Source of the DNA: JAZFYD01 sp036443405
GTDB lineage: Bacteria; Planctomycetota; PLA2
Length of the DNA stretch: 45,196 nt
Direction of reading: 5' to 3'
Assembly: GCA_036443405.1 (NCBI GenBank)
Contig: JAZFYD010000010.1
Coordinates: 1 to 45,196, forward strand
The notes under the pieces were generated by a model. It had not been told where the DNA came from, ran no database searches, and saw only the letters and a list, made by a program, of their open reading frames with translations. The position numbers and the translations under genes are program-made. Of this stretch, positions 16,240-25,800 are shown one piece after another (positions within the stretch are counted from its first letter, which is position 1; each line of letters starts with the position of its first letter).

Positions 16240-18798
16240 CTACCCGCCGAATTCGACGTGCGCGGTCTTCCCCGCTTCGATCTCGACCTCACGGGTCATC
16301 TCGGCGGCTCCGTCGGCATAGGGCTTGAGGTGGACGCGGTAGGTGCCCGGCTCCAGGACATCCTGCGCAAACGCCGGCCCACGCATGTCCGGCAGGCTGC
16401 TCTGCCACATCGTGTTGCTGGAATCGTCGTACTTGAACCAGCGCTGTTCGATCCGCTTGCCAGCCTGGGTCTCGACCCAACAAAACGCGGGGATGTCCGT
16501 CCGTTTTTGGGCGGTCGTGTAGAGAACCGACAGACGCCCGCCGGGGCGGGGCCGCAGAGTGACCCGCGTCGGCACGCCGGCCGTCACCGTGACCTCGGCG
16601 GACACCGGGAAGTAATGGCCGCGCCGACGCACGTCGTACTCCCCGGAATATCCACTCAGGGTGTAGCGGCCCGGCTCCAGATTCGGGATGCGATACACCC
16701 CCTCGTGAATCGTCGTCGTGCGATGCGTCGCATCGGCGTTCGGGTCAGCGGCCGGCTTGAGCGAGAAACGCCAGACCGGCGGCAGGGGCGGCGGCTCTTC
16801 GCCAACCGGTTCGAGGAGGACGCGCAATTCGCCGCGCGGCAATCGGCGCAGATCGATACCGAGTTCGTGTCGGCGGCCCGCCACCGGTGCGCGCAGCTTG
16901 CGGGTCTGTTGCTGCAAACCATCGAATTCGACCTTGACGATCAAATCCAGACCCGGGGTCACAAGCAACTCGTGGCGGCCGCCCGCATCCGTTTTTTTCC
17001 ACCCTGAGTACTTCGATGCGCCCGAAGAGTCACGCCGATGCTGCGTGACCGTCACCTTCGCGTTCTCGAGCGGCTCGCCATCGTGGCGCACGCTCACGAC
17101 GAGTGTCGCGACGGCCACCTCGAAATCGACGCCCTGCATCGGCGCGCGCACCCGGCGCGCATACACCGGCGCCCCGACTCCGTGGGTGAGGCCATGGTGC
17201 GCCGCCGACAACCCGCTGACGACGACGTTGTAGTCCGCCGCGAGCAGGCCGGCCACACGAAAGTGCCCTTCCGTGTCCGCGAGCGCGAACACCAGTTGAT
17301 GTTCGACCCGGCCGTCCAGGAAGAGCAACTCGTGCGGCGAACCGGGAATCGAAAGCGGTAGACCTTCGCGATGCAACTCGACACTCACGGTGGCTTCCGC
17401 TGCGGGACGCGCGCCGGTCAACGTCACCCGTCCGCCGACGGCCTGACCCGCCACCAAGTCAAACGGCGGCATCCGTGGGGGCTCCTGCGCATCGACGTCG
17501 ATCACTCGCGACGCGGGCCGGTGGCCGTGCGCCACAGCGACAACGAGATGCGGCCCGCTCCCGGGAACGCGCAATTCGAAATCGCCGTCCGCCGTTGAGA
17601 GCACCCGAGCGACGGAAGTGTTTTCGGGCGTCCCGTCGTGCAATGGGAATGCGGCGAGGGTCGCACCCGCAAGCGGCGCCGCCGCGGGATTCCGGACGCG
17701 TCCGCGGACCACAGTGATGGGCCGAAGCGTCACATCCACTCGTTCGAACCCGGGTGTTTTCGAAACGGGGTCGATGCGCACCGGGAGCTTGAGCGTGCCC
17801 GACTGCGCATCGGGATGTTCGTACTCGACCTCCAGCGTCGCGGGCATCCGGTTTTCGAAAAGCGGATCGACCACGATGTCGAACTCCTGCCCCACGGCCA
17901 CCGCGGACTCGATGGGTTCGACGTGCGACACGCCAACCGCGTCACGGGCACGGACTCGCACGCGCACCGTCGCCTCCGCGCGGCCGCGCCAGTGAAAGAC
18001 ACCGCGTACGCGATACACACCCGGCGACTCGGTGGTGGTTGTCTTCACTGCGGGTGCGGTTTCTTCCGTTTCCGTTTCCGGATCGGCGACCGGCAGGACC
18101 GCGGTTTCCGTGTCCGGGCTCTCTACGCGCTGCGGTGTATCCGCGCGTCCCTGTTGGAAAAACAACAACCCCGCGGCGACCAGCGCGGCGACGACGGTGA
18201 GTTTGGCTTTCATGCTCGCGGCTCCCAAAAGGGCGGCGATGGTGGATGCGGGAACAGCGCGCGGCGCAAACGCGAGCGGTAGGAGCGCGAGGCTCCAGGC
18301 ACGCGTATCGCCGCCGTGGTCCGCATCGAGCTTCCGGCGCAGTTGCTCCAGCCCACGCTGGATTCGCGTCCGCACCGTGGAACCGGGCACACGAAGCCGC
18401 TTCGCGATCTCGCGCGGCGGCAACTCGTCGTAGAACCGAAGAAGGAGCGGCGTCCGGTACGGCTCCTCGAGGGACAAGAGCGCGTCCACCAATCGGCGGC
18501 GCGCCTCTTCCTGCTCGAGGATCTCTTCCGGCATGCGCGACGACGACAGACTCCGTTCGCCGCCGCGCTTCTCGCGCTTCTCCCGTCGCACGAACGCGCG
18601 CTTGTCGCGCCGCACGAGGTTCTTCACGACACCGGTCAACCAGGGGCGCAGATCGCGCACTTCGCGCGGGCGCCGCAACGCAGCCAACCACGCCTCCTGG
18701 ACGACATCGTCCGCGCGCGCCGCGTCCCGCAACAGACTGCGGGCGAGACCGCGCAGAAACGGTCCGTGTTCGAGGATGTGTTCCGGGGTCAAGCTCAT
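16240..18798 (-). CDS. ECF sigma factor fused to a transmembrane helix and beta-sandwich repeats
   Basis: An 852-aa fusion. Residues ~1-175 are an ECF sigma-70: region 2 (FLRGLARSLLRDAARADDVVQEAWLAALR) and region 4 (EEPYRTPLLLRFYDELPPREIAKRLRVPGSTVRTRIQRGLEQLRRKL). A hydrophobic helix follows (MKAKLTVVAALVAAGLLFF, about residues 200-220), then roughly 600 residues of beta-rich carboxypeptidase-regulatory/Ig-like modules (RGRVRNPAAAPLAGATLAAFPL, GGRVTLTGARPAAEATVSV, YRIPNLEPGRYTLSGYSGEYDV). The layout puts the sigma domain in the cytosol and the repeats outside, suggesting membrane-held release on an external cue. The start at 18798 fits the sigma domain; the frame continues upstream without homology. 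It is divergent from the secreted protein at 19050. Confidence 0.85.
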   Translation of the reverse strand: MSLTPEHILEHGPFLRGLARSLLRDAARADDVVQEAWLAALRRPREVRDLRPWLTGVVKNLVRRDKRAFVRREKREKRGGERSLSSSRMPEEILEQEEARRRLVDALLSLEEPYRTPLLLRFYDELPPREIAKRLRVPGSTVRTRIQRGLEQLRRKLDADHGGDTRAWSLALLPLAFAPRAVPASTIAALLGAASMKAKLTVVAALVAAGLLFFQQGRADTPQRVESPDTETAVLPVADPETETEETAPAVKTTTTESPGVYRVRGVFHWRGRAEATVRVRVRARDAVGVSHVEPIESAVAVGQEFDIVVDPLFENRMPATLEVEYEHPDAQSGTLKLPVRIDPVSKTPGFERVDVTLRPITVVRGRVRNPAAAPLAGATLAAFPLHDGTPENTSVARVLSTADGDFELRVPGSGPHLVVAVAHGHRPASRVIDVDAQEPPRMPPFDLVAGQAVGGRVTLTGARPAAEATVSVELHREGLPLSIPGSPHELLFLDGRVEHQLVFALADTEGHFRVAGLLAADYNVVVSGLSAAHHGLTHGVGAPVYARRVRAPMQGVDFEVAVATLVVSVRHDGEPLENAKVTVTQHRRDSSGASKYSGWKKTDAGGRHELLVTPGLDLIVKVEFDGLQQQTRKLRAPVAGRRHELGIDLRRLPRGELRVLLEPVGEEPPPLPPVWRFSLKPAADPNADATHRTTTIHEGVYRIPNLEPGRYTLSGYSGEYDVRRRGHYFPVSAEVTVTAGVPTRVTLRPRPGGRLSVLYTTAQKRTDIPAFCWVETQAGKRIEQRWFKYDDSSNTMWQSSLPDMRGPAFAQDVLEPGTYRVHLKPYADGAAEMTREVEIEAGKTAHVEFGG

Positions 18799-19049
18799 GG
18801 CCCTTTGGGGTGTCTGCCCGCTCGCGCCGAACTGTCCCACGTTTTGCGAAATCCCCGCAGTACGCGCCCCGATCTGCGGCAGCCATGCCGCACTCGATCG
18901 ACATAACCACCTGCCATCACCGGTGTTACACCACGCCGGAGGGGTACCTGGAACTCGTCGGGGTGCGCCGATGCTGGGGAAAACTCGCTGCAGACCCGTG
19001 CGCCGGTCCGTTCCCACCATCGCAATCCGATCGGCGCAGGAGCTCCCCC

Positions 19050-19997
19050 ATGCGTTTTTGTTTCCTCTGGTTCGTCGCGTTTTCGAGTCTTGTCGTAGCC
19101 GCCCCGCCGGGCGACGACGCGAAAAAGGAAAAGGGCGCGCTACATCTGTTTGGTCGCTTGGAGCCTCGCAAGGTCAAGAAGGACCAGCCGCCGGTGTTTT
19201 GGATCCAGGTCGGGTCCACGCGCTACTCACTCGAACTCGATGCGGACGCGAACAAGGCCGCCGGGCGACTGCGCGGCAAGTTCGTTTCGCTCACGGTGCC
19301 CGCTCCCGGCGAGACGGGCGAAACCGTCACGCTCAGTGTGGCCGGCAAGAGTGCGGTGACCGCGCAGTCGCAAGGAGTCCTCCACGGATTCGTGCGTGCA
19401 AGCAAAGCCAAGCCAGCAGACCGCAAGGCGTTCCCCTATCGCCTCGAAACCGCGACCGGCACATTCGAGATCGCGGCCGCCGACGCCCGCAAGTTCAAGA
19501 AACACGTGGGCGCTTACGTCGCGGCGAAGACACGCCGTACGTCCGACGGCCGCTACGGACGCCTCGAAAGTGTGAAATCCGTCGAGCGCGCGTTGGCACC
19601 CGGCGCACGCGAGCCCAAGAAGGGTGAGGACGCACTCGCCGGCAACTGGAAAGGCACGATGACGGTCGGAAAGGTTCCGGGCGGCGTGCCCGGCGTGAGC
19701 GTGGGCGACAAGTTCAAGGTCTCGTTCGCGGCCAACGACGGACTCGAAAAGGTGACCGGCCGGTTTTTTGACACCTACGACGTCAACGGCCTGCACGCGC
19801 GGAAGTTCGCGCGCAAAAAGCGCACGATCCGCTTCGACATCGACTACACCTTCGGGCAAGGAACCTACGCCTGTCGTTGCGAAGGCAAGTTCACAGATGA
19901 CTGGAAAAAGATCGCGGGCGAATGGAGCAGCGGTTTCCTGGGCAGCGGCACGTTCGAGATCGATTGGAGCGAGTCCAAGGACGTGAAGGGGAAATAG
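19050..19997 (+). CDS. Secreted protein of unknown function
   Basis: A 315-aa exported protein. The start ATG 19050 has GGAG at 19039-19042 and opens a signal peptide (MRFCFLWFVAFSSLVVAA). The mature part has a first half with beta-rich FGRLEPRKVKKDQPPVFWIQVGSTRYSLELDAD and a repeat-like YRLETATGTFEIAAADARKFKKHVGAYVAAKTRR. The second half is LAGNWKGTMTVGKVPGGVPGVSVGDKFKVSFAANDGLEKVTGRFFDT...CRCEGKFTDDWKKIAGEWSSGFLGSGTFEI, resembling a lipocalin/avidin-like small barrel. No enzyme motif is recognised. It is divergent from the sigma-fusion gene, sharing a 250-bp upstream region, so the sigma protein may regulate it; that is inference only. Confidence 0.6.
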   Translation: MRFCFLWFVAFSSLVVAAPPGDDAKKEKGALHLFGRLEPRKVKKDQPPVFWIQVGSTRYSLELDADANKAAGRLRGKFVSLTVPAPGETGETVTLSVAGKSAVTAQSQGVLHGFVRASKAKPADRKAFPYRLETATGTFEIAAADARKFKKHVGAYVAAKTRRTSDGRYGRLESVKSVERALAPGAREPKKGEDALAGNWKGTMTVGKVPGGVPGVSVGDKFKVSFAANDGLEKVTGRFFDTYDVNGLHARKFARKKRTIRFDIDYTFGQGTYACRCEGKFTDDWKKIAGEWSSGFLGSGTFEIDWSESKDVKGK

Positions 19998-20421
19998 TTG
20001 CGGGCGTCATCCCTGTCGTTTCGCCCAGCGCGCTCGGTCTTTCGTGCGCACCATGAACTTCAGTCCGGCCAGGTCTCGTCGAAACGTAGCGGAAGGAAAT
20101 ACCCGCACCTCATTGCTATCACAGACTCACGGTGGCCGTTTTCGGTACGAGTGCCGAGAAGGGACGCCGCAACGTCGCTGCCAAACGACGGGTTGCAACG
20201 CGCATCAAATAGAGACGCGACGCGATCTGGTCACGCTCCGTCCGCGCAGATACGACTTATCGTGGAGGAGCTGTCTTACGTCATCGTTGTTGGGTCGCTC
20301 CAACGACAGACTGTCGGGCCAGCGCTACGAGGACGAATAGCGCGCCGCGCGGTCCCGTGTGTATGATCGCGCGGTCAACCGCAACGACGTGTTTGGCCGA
20401 GCAACAGACCGGGAGGGATCG
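19998..20421. other. Intergenic stretch without recognised genes
   Basis: About 420 bp between the secreted protein and the Asp-box selenoprotein. No convincing coding sequence, tRNA or known RNA is visible. One modest inverted repeat, TCGTTG...CAACGA with interior mismatches, occurs at about 20282-20304. GGGAGGG at 20411-20417 is the ribosome binding site of the next gene. Confidence 0.5.
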
Positions 20422-21543
20422 ATGGCGAAGAAGGTCATTCTCAGTGTGGGGACCAAGCGCGGTCTGTTTCTGCTCGAGTCGGGGACCGGGCGCAAGCGCT
20501 GGAAGATCACCGGGCCGCTGCTCAAGGGGTGGTCGGTTCCGCACGCGATGATCGACACTCGGAGCGCGCCGCGCATCCATGCCGCCGCGTCGAGCTACAC
20601 GTTTGGAGCCACGACGCTGTCGGCGGGACTCAAGAAGCAGAAGTTCGAGCCGGCGAAAGCGCCTCCCGCGTTTCCGAAGATGAACCCGAAGGCGGCAAAG
20701 TTCTCCAAGCAGTACGGCCTCGACATGTCGGGCAAGCTCTGGGTCATCGCGCCCGGGCCGGAGAAACAGAAGAAGGTGCTCTACGCCGGCACCGCGCCCG
20801 CGGGGTTGTTTCGCAGCGAGGACCGCGGCCAGACGTGGCAGCCGGTGAACGGGCTGAACAAACACAAGACGCGCAAGGACTGGCAGCCCGGCGCCGGCGG
20901 CCAGTGCCTGCACAGCATCCAGATCGATCCGCACGATCCGAAACGGATGTACGTAGCCATCTCCGCGGCCGGCACGTTTCGCACCGACGATGGCGGCGAG
21001 AAGTGGACGCCGATCAACTCGTGCGTGGCCGACTACGTCGGCGCGCCCAAAGAATCCGACGTCGGCACATGAGTGCACAAGCTCCTCGTGCATCCGGCGG
21101 CGCCGGGTGTCCTCTTCCAACAGAACCACGTCGGTGTCTACCGGTCGGCCGATCACGGCGACACGTGGCAGCGCATCGACGCGGGCCTGCCGTACGACTT
21201 CGGGTTCGGTTGTGCGGTGCACGCGCACGATCCGCATGCGTGCTACGTCATCCCCCTCGAACCCGAGCAGTACATGTTCCGCGCGACCGACGGCGCGCTG
21301 CGGGTCTACCGTTCGGGCAAAAACGGCAAGTGGCGTAAGCTCAGCAAGGGGCTGCCGGGCAAGAACGTCTACGCCAGCGTGCTGCGCCAGGCGATGACCT
21401 CGGACCGCTGCGATCCCTGCGGCGTGTACTTCGGCACCGCTGGCGGCCAGGTGTTCGCCAGCGCGGACGAAGGCGCGAGCTGGCAAACGGCCGCGGAGTA
21501 TCTGCCGCCGGTCTACTCGGTCACGGCGGCGATCGTCGAATGA
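20422..21543 (+). CDS. Asp-box (BNR/sialidase-like) beta-propeller selenoprotein, UGA at codon 217
   Basis: Two in-frame pieces separated by one UGA (21070-21072) form a 373-aa protein. Asp-box repeats (S/T-x-D-x-G-x-T-W) lie on both sides: SEDRGQTWQPV and TDDGGEKWTPI before it, SADHGDTWQRI and SADEGASWQTA after. Family members I know, mostly labelled exo-sialidase or WD40/YVTN/BNR-like, read C-V-H-K-L/M-L-x-H-P here; this gene has U-VHKLLVHP, followed by the conserved QQNHxGVYRS and GVYFGTxxGQVFASADEG. The UGA thus replaces a conserved Cys. ATG 20422 follows GGGAGGG. No signal peptide is seen, so it is probably cytosolic. Its stop overlaps the start of the MoaD/ThiS-like gene (ATGA), implying tight coupling. 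The reaction is unknown. Confidence 0.8.
21091..21109 (+). promoter_or_regulatory. Candidate SECIS hairpin of the Asp-box gene
   Basis: CATCCGG-CGGCG-CCGGGTG: a 7-bp stem (one T-G wobble) with a 5-nt loop that contains GG. It starts 19 nt after the UGA at 21070-21072, within the range of bacterial SECIS elements. Confidence 0.55.
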
Positions 21544-21827
21544 CGAACAGCGCGCCCCTCGTCGAGTTGAGGCTGCCCGCGGTCTTGAAGGTCGCGGTCG
21601 GCACGGATCGCATCGAGGTGCGCGGGCGCAACCTGCCCGAAGCCCTCGATGCCGCCTACGCCGAGTTGCCGCAACTGCGCTATCACCTCACGCTGGACTC
21701 CGGCGAGTTGCGCCCGCACGTGCTCTGCATCGTGAACGGCGAGAGCGTGCCCCGCGACGACGTCGCCGACACCCAGCTCAAAGAGGGCGATGAAGTCTGG
21801 ATCCACCAGGCGATCTCGGGCGGTTAG
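21540..21827 (+). CDS. MoaD/ThiS-family small ubiquitin-like protein
   Basis: A 95-aa beta-grasp protein. The pattern VELRLPAVLKVAVGTDRIEVRGRNLPEALDAAYAELPQLRYHL...LRPHVLCIVNGESVPRDDVADTQLKEGDEVWIHQAISGG is typical of MoaD/ThiS sulfur carriers, including the C-terminal Gly-Gly needed for adenylation and thiocarboxylation by an E1-like enzyme. The start overlaps the stop of the Asp-box selenoprotein by ATGA. As far as I recall, this MoaD-like family often sits next to BNR-repeat proteins in other genomes. Since no molybdopterin or thiamin genes are nearby, I infer a job tied to its partner rather than to general cofactor synthesis. An E1-like activating enzyme is not in the window. Confidence 0.8.
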   Translation: MTNSAPLVELRLPAVLKVAVGTDRIEVRGRNLPEALDAAYAELPQLRYHLTLDSGELRPHVLCIVNGESVPRDDVADTQLKEGDEVWIHQAISGG

Positions 21828-21901
21828 CACTCGGGACGCGCCGAGGCGCCGCATTGTGGTTTACAGGTCGTGTTGGAACCATCCGCCGATAGTTGGTACC
21901 A

Positions 21902-22807
21902 ATGGGAGGCATGAGGTGGCCCACGATCGGTATCTGCGCTGCGTTCACGCTGCTCGCAGCGTGTGGCAACGGCATTGGCCTTACCGGTAGCGGTGGCGGA
22001 TTGACCGGATCGCAAACCTCGGTGGTGCAGCACCCCCGTCCCAACGGTGCGCCGGACGTGGTTATCTTCTCCGTCTCCGGGCACGAGGGCGCCGTGAGCG
22101 CGTTCGCCTGCACGTCGGGTGACAATTTCCCGTACCTGGGCGAACCGGGTAGCGCGCGCGCGGTGATCGAGCAGACCTTCCTCGACCTCGGTTACACCCT
22201 TTACACGATCGACTTCAGCGACCGTCTCGGCGCGCACGATACGAACAACAACGGCGCAGTCGACGCCGGCGACCACCTCGGCTTCGACCAACTCCTGTTC
22301 GAGATGCAGTTCGTCTTTGATAACTACATCGACGGCATCGCGAACCCGACGCGCATCGTGCTGGTTGGCCATTCGCACGGAGCCAACTGGATGCACCTCG
22401 CGACCGCGGCGGTGTCGCACATCCCCGTTGATCACATGATCTCGCTCGACGCGATCTGCTTCTTGTGGGAGTGCGAGCTCTCGACCGAGGTGGCCGACTG
22501 GCTGCAGACCGCCGCGTTGAATCCGCTGGTCGACATCTCCGAACCGTGCGACTCCGTCACTGTTCAGGGCAAATCGTCTCTGCAAGACGTCAAGGATGTC
22601 GTGTTCGACCACGTGCGCTACAACATCGAGATCCACTCAAGCGATTTCTTCACCTCCGACTGCTGTTCGAATACCCGCTTGGACGGCACCACGACGGACA
22701 TCGTCACGTGGCAGTCGCCCGAGTCGCACAGCGCTGTCGACGCCGCCAACAGCAGCGCCATGACCTGGGTCGTCGAACAGATCCGCGAGATCGACGCGAA
22801 CCGGTAG
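21902..22807 (+). CDS. Alpha/beta-hydrolase (lipase-like) lipoprotein
   Basis: About 301 aa. The N-terminus (MRWPTIGICAAFTLLAAC) is a lipoprotein signal with a lipobox Cys and is followed by a Gly/Ser-rich linker (GNGIGLTGSGGG). The nucleophile elbow GHSHG occurs in RIVLVGHSHGANWMHLATAA, with a following strand and acid region, and a late HSAVDAANSSAMTW that may hold the catalytic His. A calcium-like segment DTNNNGAVDAGDHLGFDQ resembles an EF-hand/dockerin loop. It is predicted to be a surface-anchored esterase or lipase. The start could be 21902 or 21911. It converges on the kinase gene with only 3 bp between stops. Confidence 0.7.
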   Translation: MGGMRWPTIGICAAFTLLAACGNGIGLTGSGGGLTGSQTSVVQHPRPNGAPDVVIFSVSGHEGAVSAFACTSGDNFPYLGEPGSARAVIEQTFLDLGYTLYTIDFSDRLGAHDTNNNGAVDAGDHLGFDQLLFEMQFVFDNYIDGIANPTRIVLVGHSHGANWMHLATAAVSHIPVDHMISLDAICFLWECELSTEVADWLQTAALNPLVDISEPCDSVTVQGKSSLQDVKDVVFDHVRYNIEIHSSDFFTSDCCSNTRLDGTTTDIVTWQSPESHSAVDAANSSAMTWVVEQIREIDANR

Positions 22808-22810
22808 CGG

Positions 22811-25800
22811 CTACTCCCCGATCATCTCCCGCGCGCGGCGGTAGGCGTCGTGCAGAGCCAATTCGGACGCATAGACCTTCCACGTCGTCATGAACTTCCG
22901 AACGATCCCGAGTTGCTCGCGTGCGTCGTCCTTTCGACCCACGGACCACAACGCCATCGCCAAGACGCAGCGATGTTGTGCACCCGTCACGTGGGTCGGT
23001 CCGTACCCTTTCATGCTGGCTTCCAACCAATCAACAGAGTCCGCGGGGTTGCCATAGCGCACGTTGACCAACGCCTTTGCGACTACGCAGATAGGGTTCG
23101 CCTTGTCCCCTTCCTTCTCGACTTCCCGGATCAACTCTAGCGCTCGCTCCCCATCCTGCGCACCCGGATGCGGAGACCGCGCGAGCCACCATGCGAGTTG
23201 TGCCTTCCAGCTCCAATTCACCGCCATTTCCTCGTAGCGACGCCGGCACTCCTCAATCGCGGCGGCCGCTTCGCTGGCCCGTCCAACCTTGCGAAACGAC
23301 ATCACGAGGAGATCGTAGTAGTAGGCACTCAGCCGTCGCTGGGCTGCAGATGACTTGATGGCTTCACGTGTCACCTGAGCCGCGGCGGCGTAGTCGCCCT
23401 TTTCGAAATACATCCGCGCGATCTTGAAGAGGTCCTGATAGGCGGGCTCGCCCCCGTTCGTCTTGAGCGCTAGTCGAAGCGACCGGATCGCATCGTCATT
23501 CCGATCGATGGAGCGGTAGGAATCCGCGAGTTGGGCCAAGCACATGCTTCGCGCCGCGTTGGTTCCCGATTCCGACAGGGATTCCAAACGCTCCTGTGCC
23601 ATCTGTACGGCCTCTTCCCCCCTCTTGGCTCCTTGAAGGTGGGAGAGGAGCATTTGGCGCCATTGCGGATGCTCCGGGTTGAGGCGTACGGCGTTTCTGA
23701 ACGCTTCGATCGCGTCGTCGACATCCGGTTTCTCGATCGAGGTGCGAAAAAGGATCCATCCAAGCTGGATGCTTGCCTTTTCGTTGTCCGGGTCGAGTTC
23801 CAGAGCACGTCGGAACTGAGTCTTCGCGACATCCAGCCGGCCCGCGTTCATGTCCGACGAACCCAGCATCTGGGTCGCCTTCGCCAGGCGAAGCCGGATC
23901 TTGCCGAATTCCGAGTCGCGCTCGTACACCGACTCGAGCAGGGGCGTCGCGGATCGCATGTCCTTCGCCTCCAGCATCGAAACGCCCCAGCCGTAGTCCG
24001 TGCCGATGCGGCCGGACCGAAGGAGCGACGCGATCTGGAAATAGCGCGGTGCATCGTTGGTCTCGGACGCTGCGCCGAGCGCGAACGCGATGCGGAAGTC
24101 CTTCGGGGCCACCTTGTGCGCCCGCAGAAGGAGTTCGCGAGCCGCCTCGGTCTCTCCGCCGCGTTCCAGCCGCGCTGCGAGCAACAACAAGTCACGCGGC
24201 TCACGCTCGTCCTTGACCAACTTCTTCAGACTCTCGATCTCCGCAACACGCACCTTGATGCACCACGGATCCGGGTCGACCTCACTCGCGAGATCGAACT
24301 TCTCCCAGTCGTCGAGCGCGGCGACGATCTCCGCCTTCGCCGGGCTCGCGCGCATGGACTCCGCGTCGATTCCAGATAGCGCCTTGTCGTACGCTTGGGC
24401 TCGGGCGTCATCGGGGAAATCCTCCCCGCGCCACGTGTAGATTTCTTCCAAGCGTGAGACGAGTCTTTGGTCCTTCGCCGCGGCCGCGGCAGCCTGCTCG
24501 GCGGCCTCGCGATCGCGGCGTACCTTCGAAACCAACATCCGCGCCTGGTCCACGTCGGCGCCTTCGGTCGCCTCCGCCGACGCGAGATGGTGTTTCGCGG
24601 CTTCCAGCGCGTCTCCCCACTTCGACAGATCCGCGCGCGCTTCGCCGTGTGCCAACAGCGCCGCGTCCTTGGCGTCCGCGACCGGCACGAGCGCCAACTC
24701 GCGGCTAAATCGCTGCTCCTTGTCCACCCAGTAGAGGCCGGAAGCGGTCGCAACGACGGCGCAGACCAGAGCCGCCGCAAGCGCGACCGTCAGCCGCCGT
24801 CGCTTCGCCTCTTCCGCGGCCTTCGCCTTGGCGACAGCCGCAGCGCGATCCGCTTTCTGCGCGCGCTCCTCCACCGCCGCGAGGTGGCCGGAGATCACCT
24901 CGACGACCTCGCCCGCGTCCTTGTAGCGAACGGCGGGCGCGGGCGCGAGGCAGCGCTTTGTGATTTGCACGAGGTCCGCATCCGCGCCGCAGTTGTCCAA
25001 CCGGGCATGCGCGCCGTCGAGACGCGCCTCGGCCGCCTGCACGAGAGCCGAGTCGTCGCCCTCGCCGTACGGCGGGCGGCCGGTCAGGATCTCGCACAAA
25101 AGCGCACCCAGCGCGAACACGTCGCTGCGTTCATCGAGCTTGTCGATTTCGCCGAGCGCCTGTTCGGGCGGCATGTACGCGGGCGTGCCCATGACGGAGC
25201 CAGCGCAGGACTCAGACCCGACGCTGCCGGAGCGGATGGTTTCCACAACGGTCGTCGTGGGCGCGGCTTCCTTCGCGCGGCGCTCGTCGTCGACGCCACC
25301 GCGACGCAGGATCTTCGCGAACCCCCAGTCGACAATCTGCACCTCGCCGAACGCGCCGACCATGATGTTGGACGGTTTTAGGTCGCGATGGATCACGCCG
25401 CGCGTGTGCGCGTACGCCATCGTCTCGCAAACCTGCTCGAAGATGCGGAGGAAGCGGCGGCGCCCCTCCTGCGCAGTGGCGCGTTTTGTCAGGAGCGCCG
25501 ACAGCGTCTCCCCTTTCACCAGCTTCATCGTGAAGAACGGCTGCTTGTGCGCGTTCAGTCCCAACTCGTACACGGGCACGATGCCCGGGTGCTGGAGTTG
25601 GCCACCGATCTGCGCCTCCTCGACAAACCGCTGGATGACCTCGGGATTGCCCGCGAAATCGTCGCGGAGCACTTTCATCGCCACGTCGCGCCCGAGGTCG
25701 ATGTCGCGCCCTTTGAGCACCACACCGACGCCGCCGCGGCCGATCTCGCCGATCACCTGGTAGCGATCGGAGTCGGGGCCGTCGGCCGGCTTTACCAGCG

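Noticed and set aside
21541..21543. Second in-frame UGA at the end of the Asp-box gene as Sec
   Set aside because: Homology ends there and the MoaD-like gene begins in another frame by ATGA overlap. It is the natural stop.
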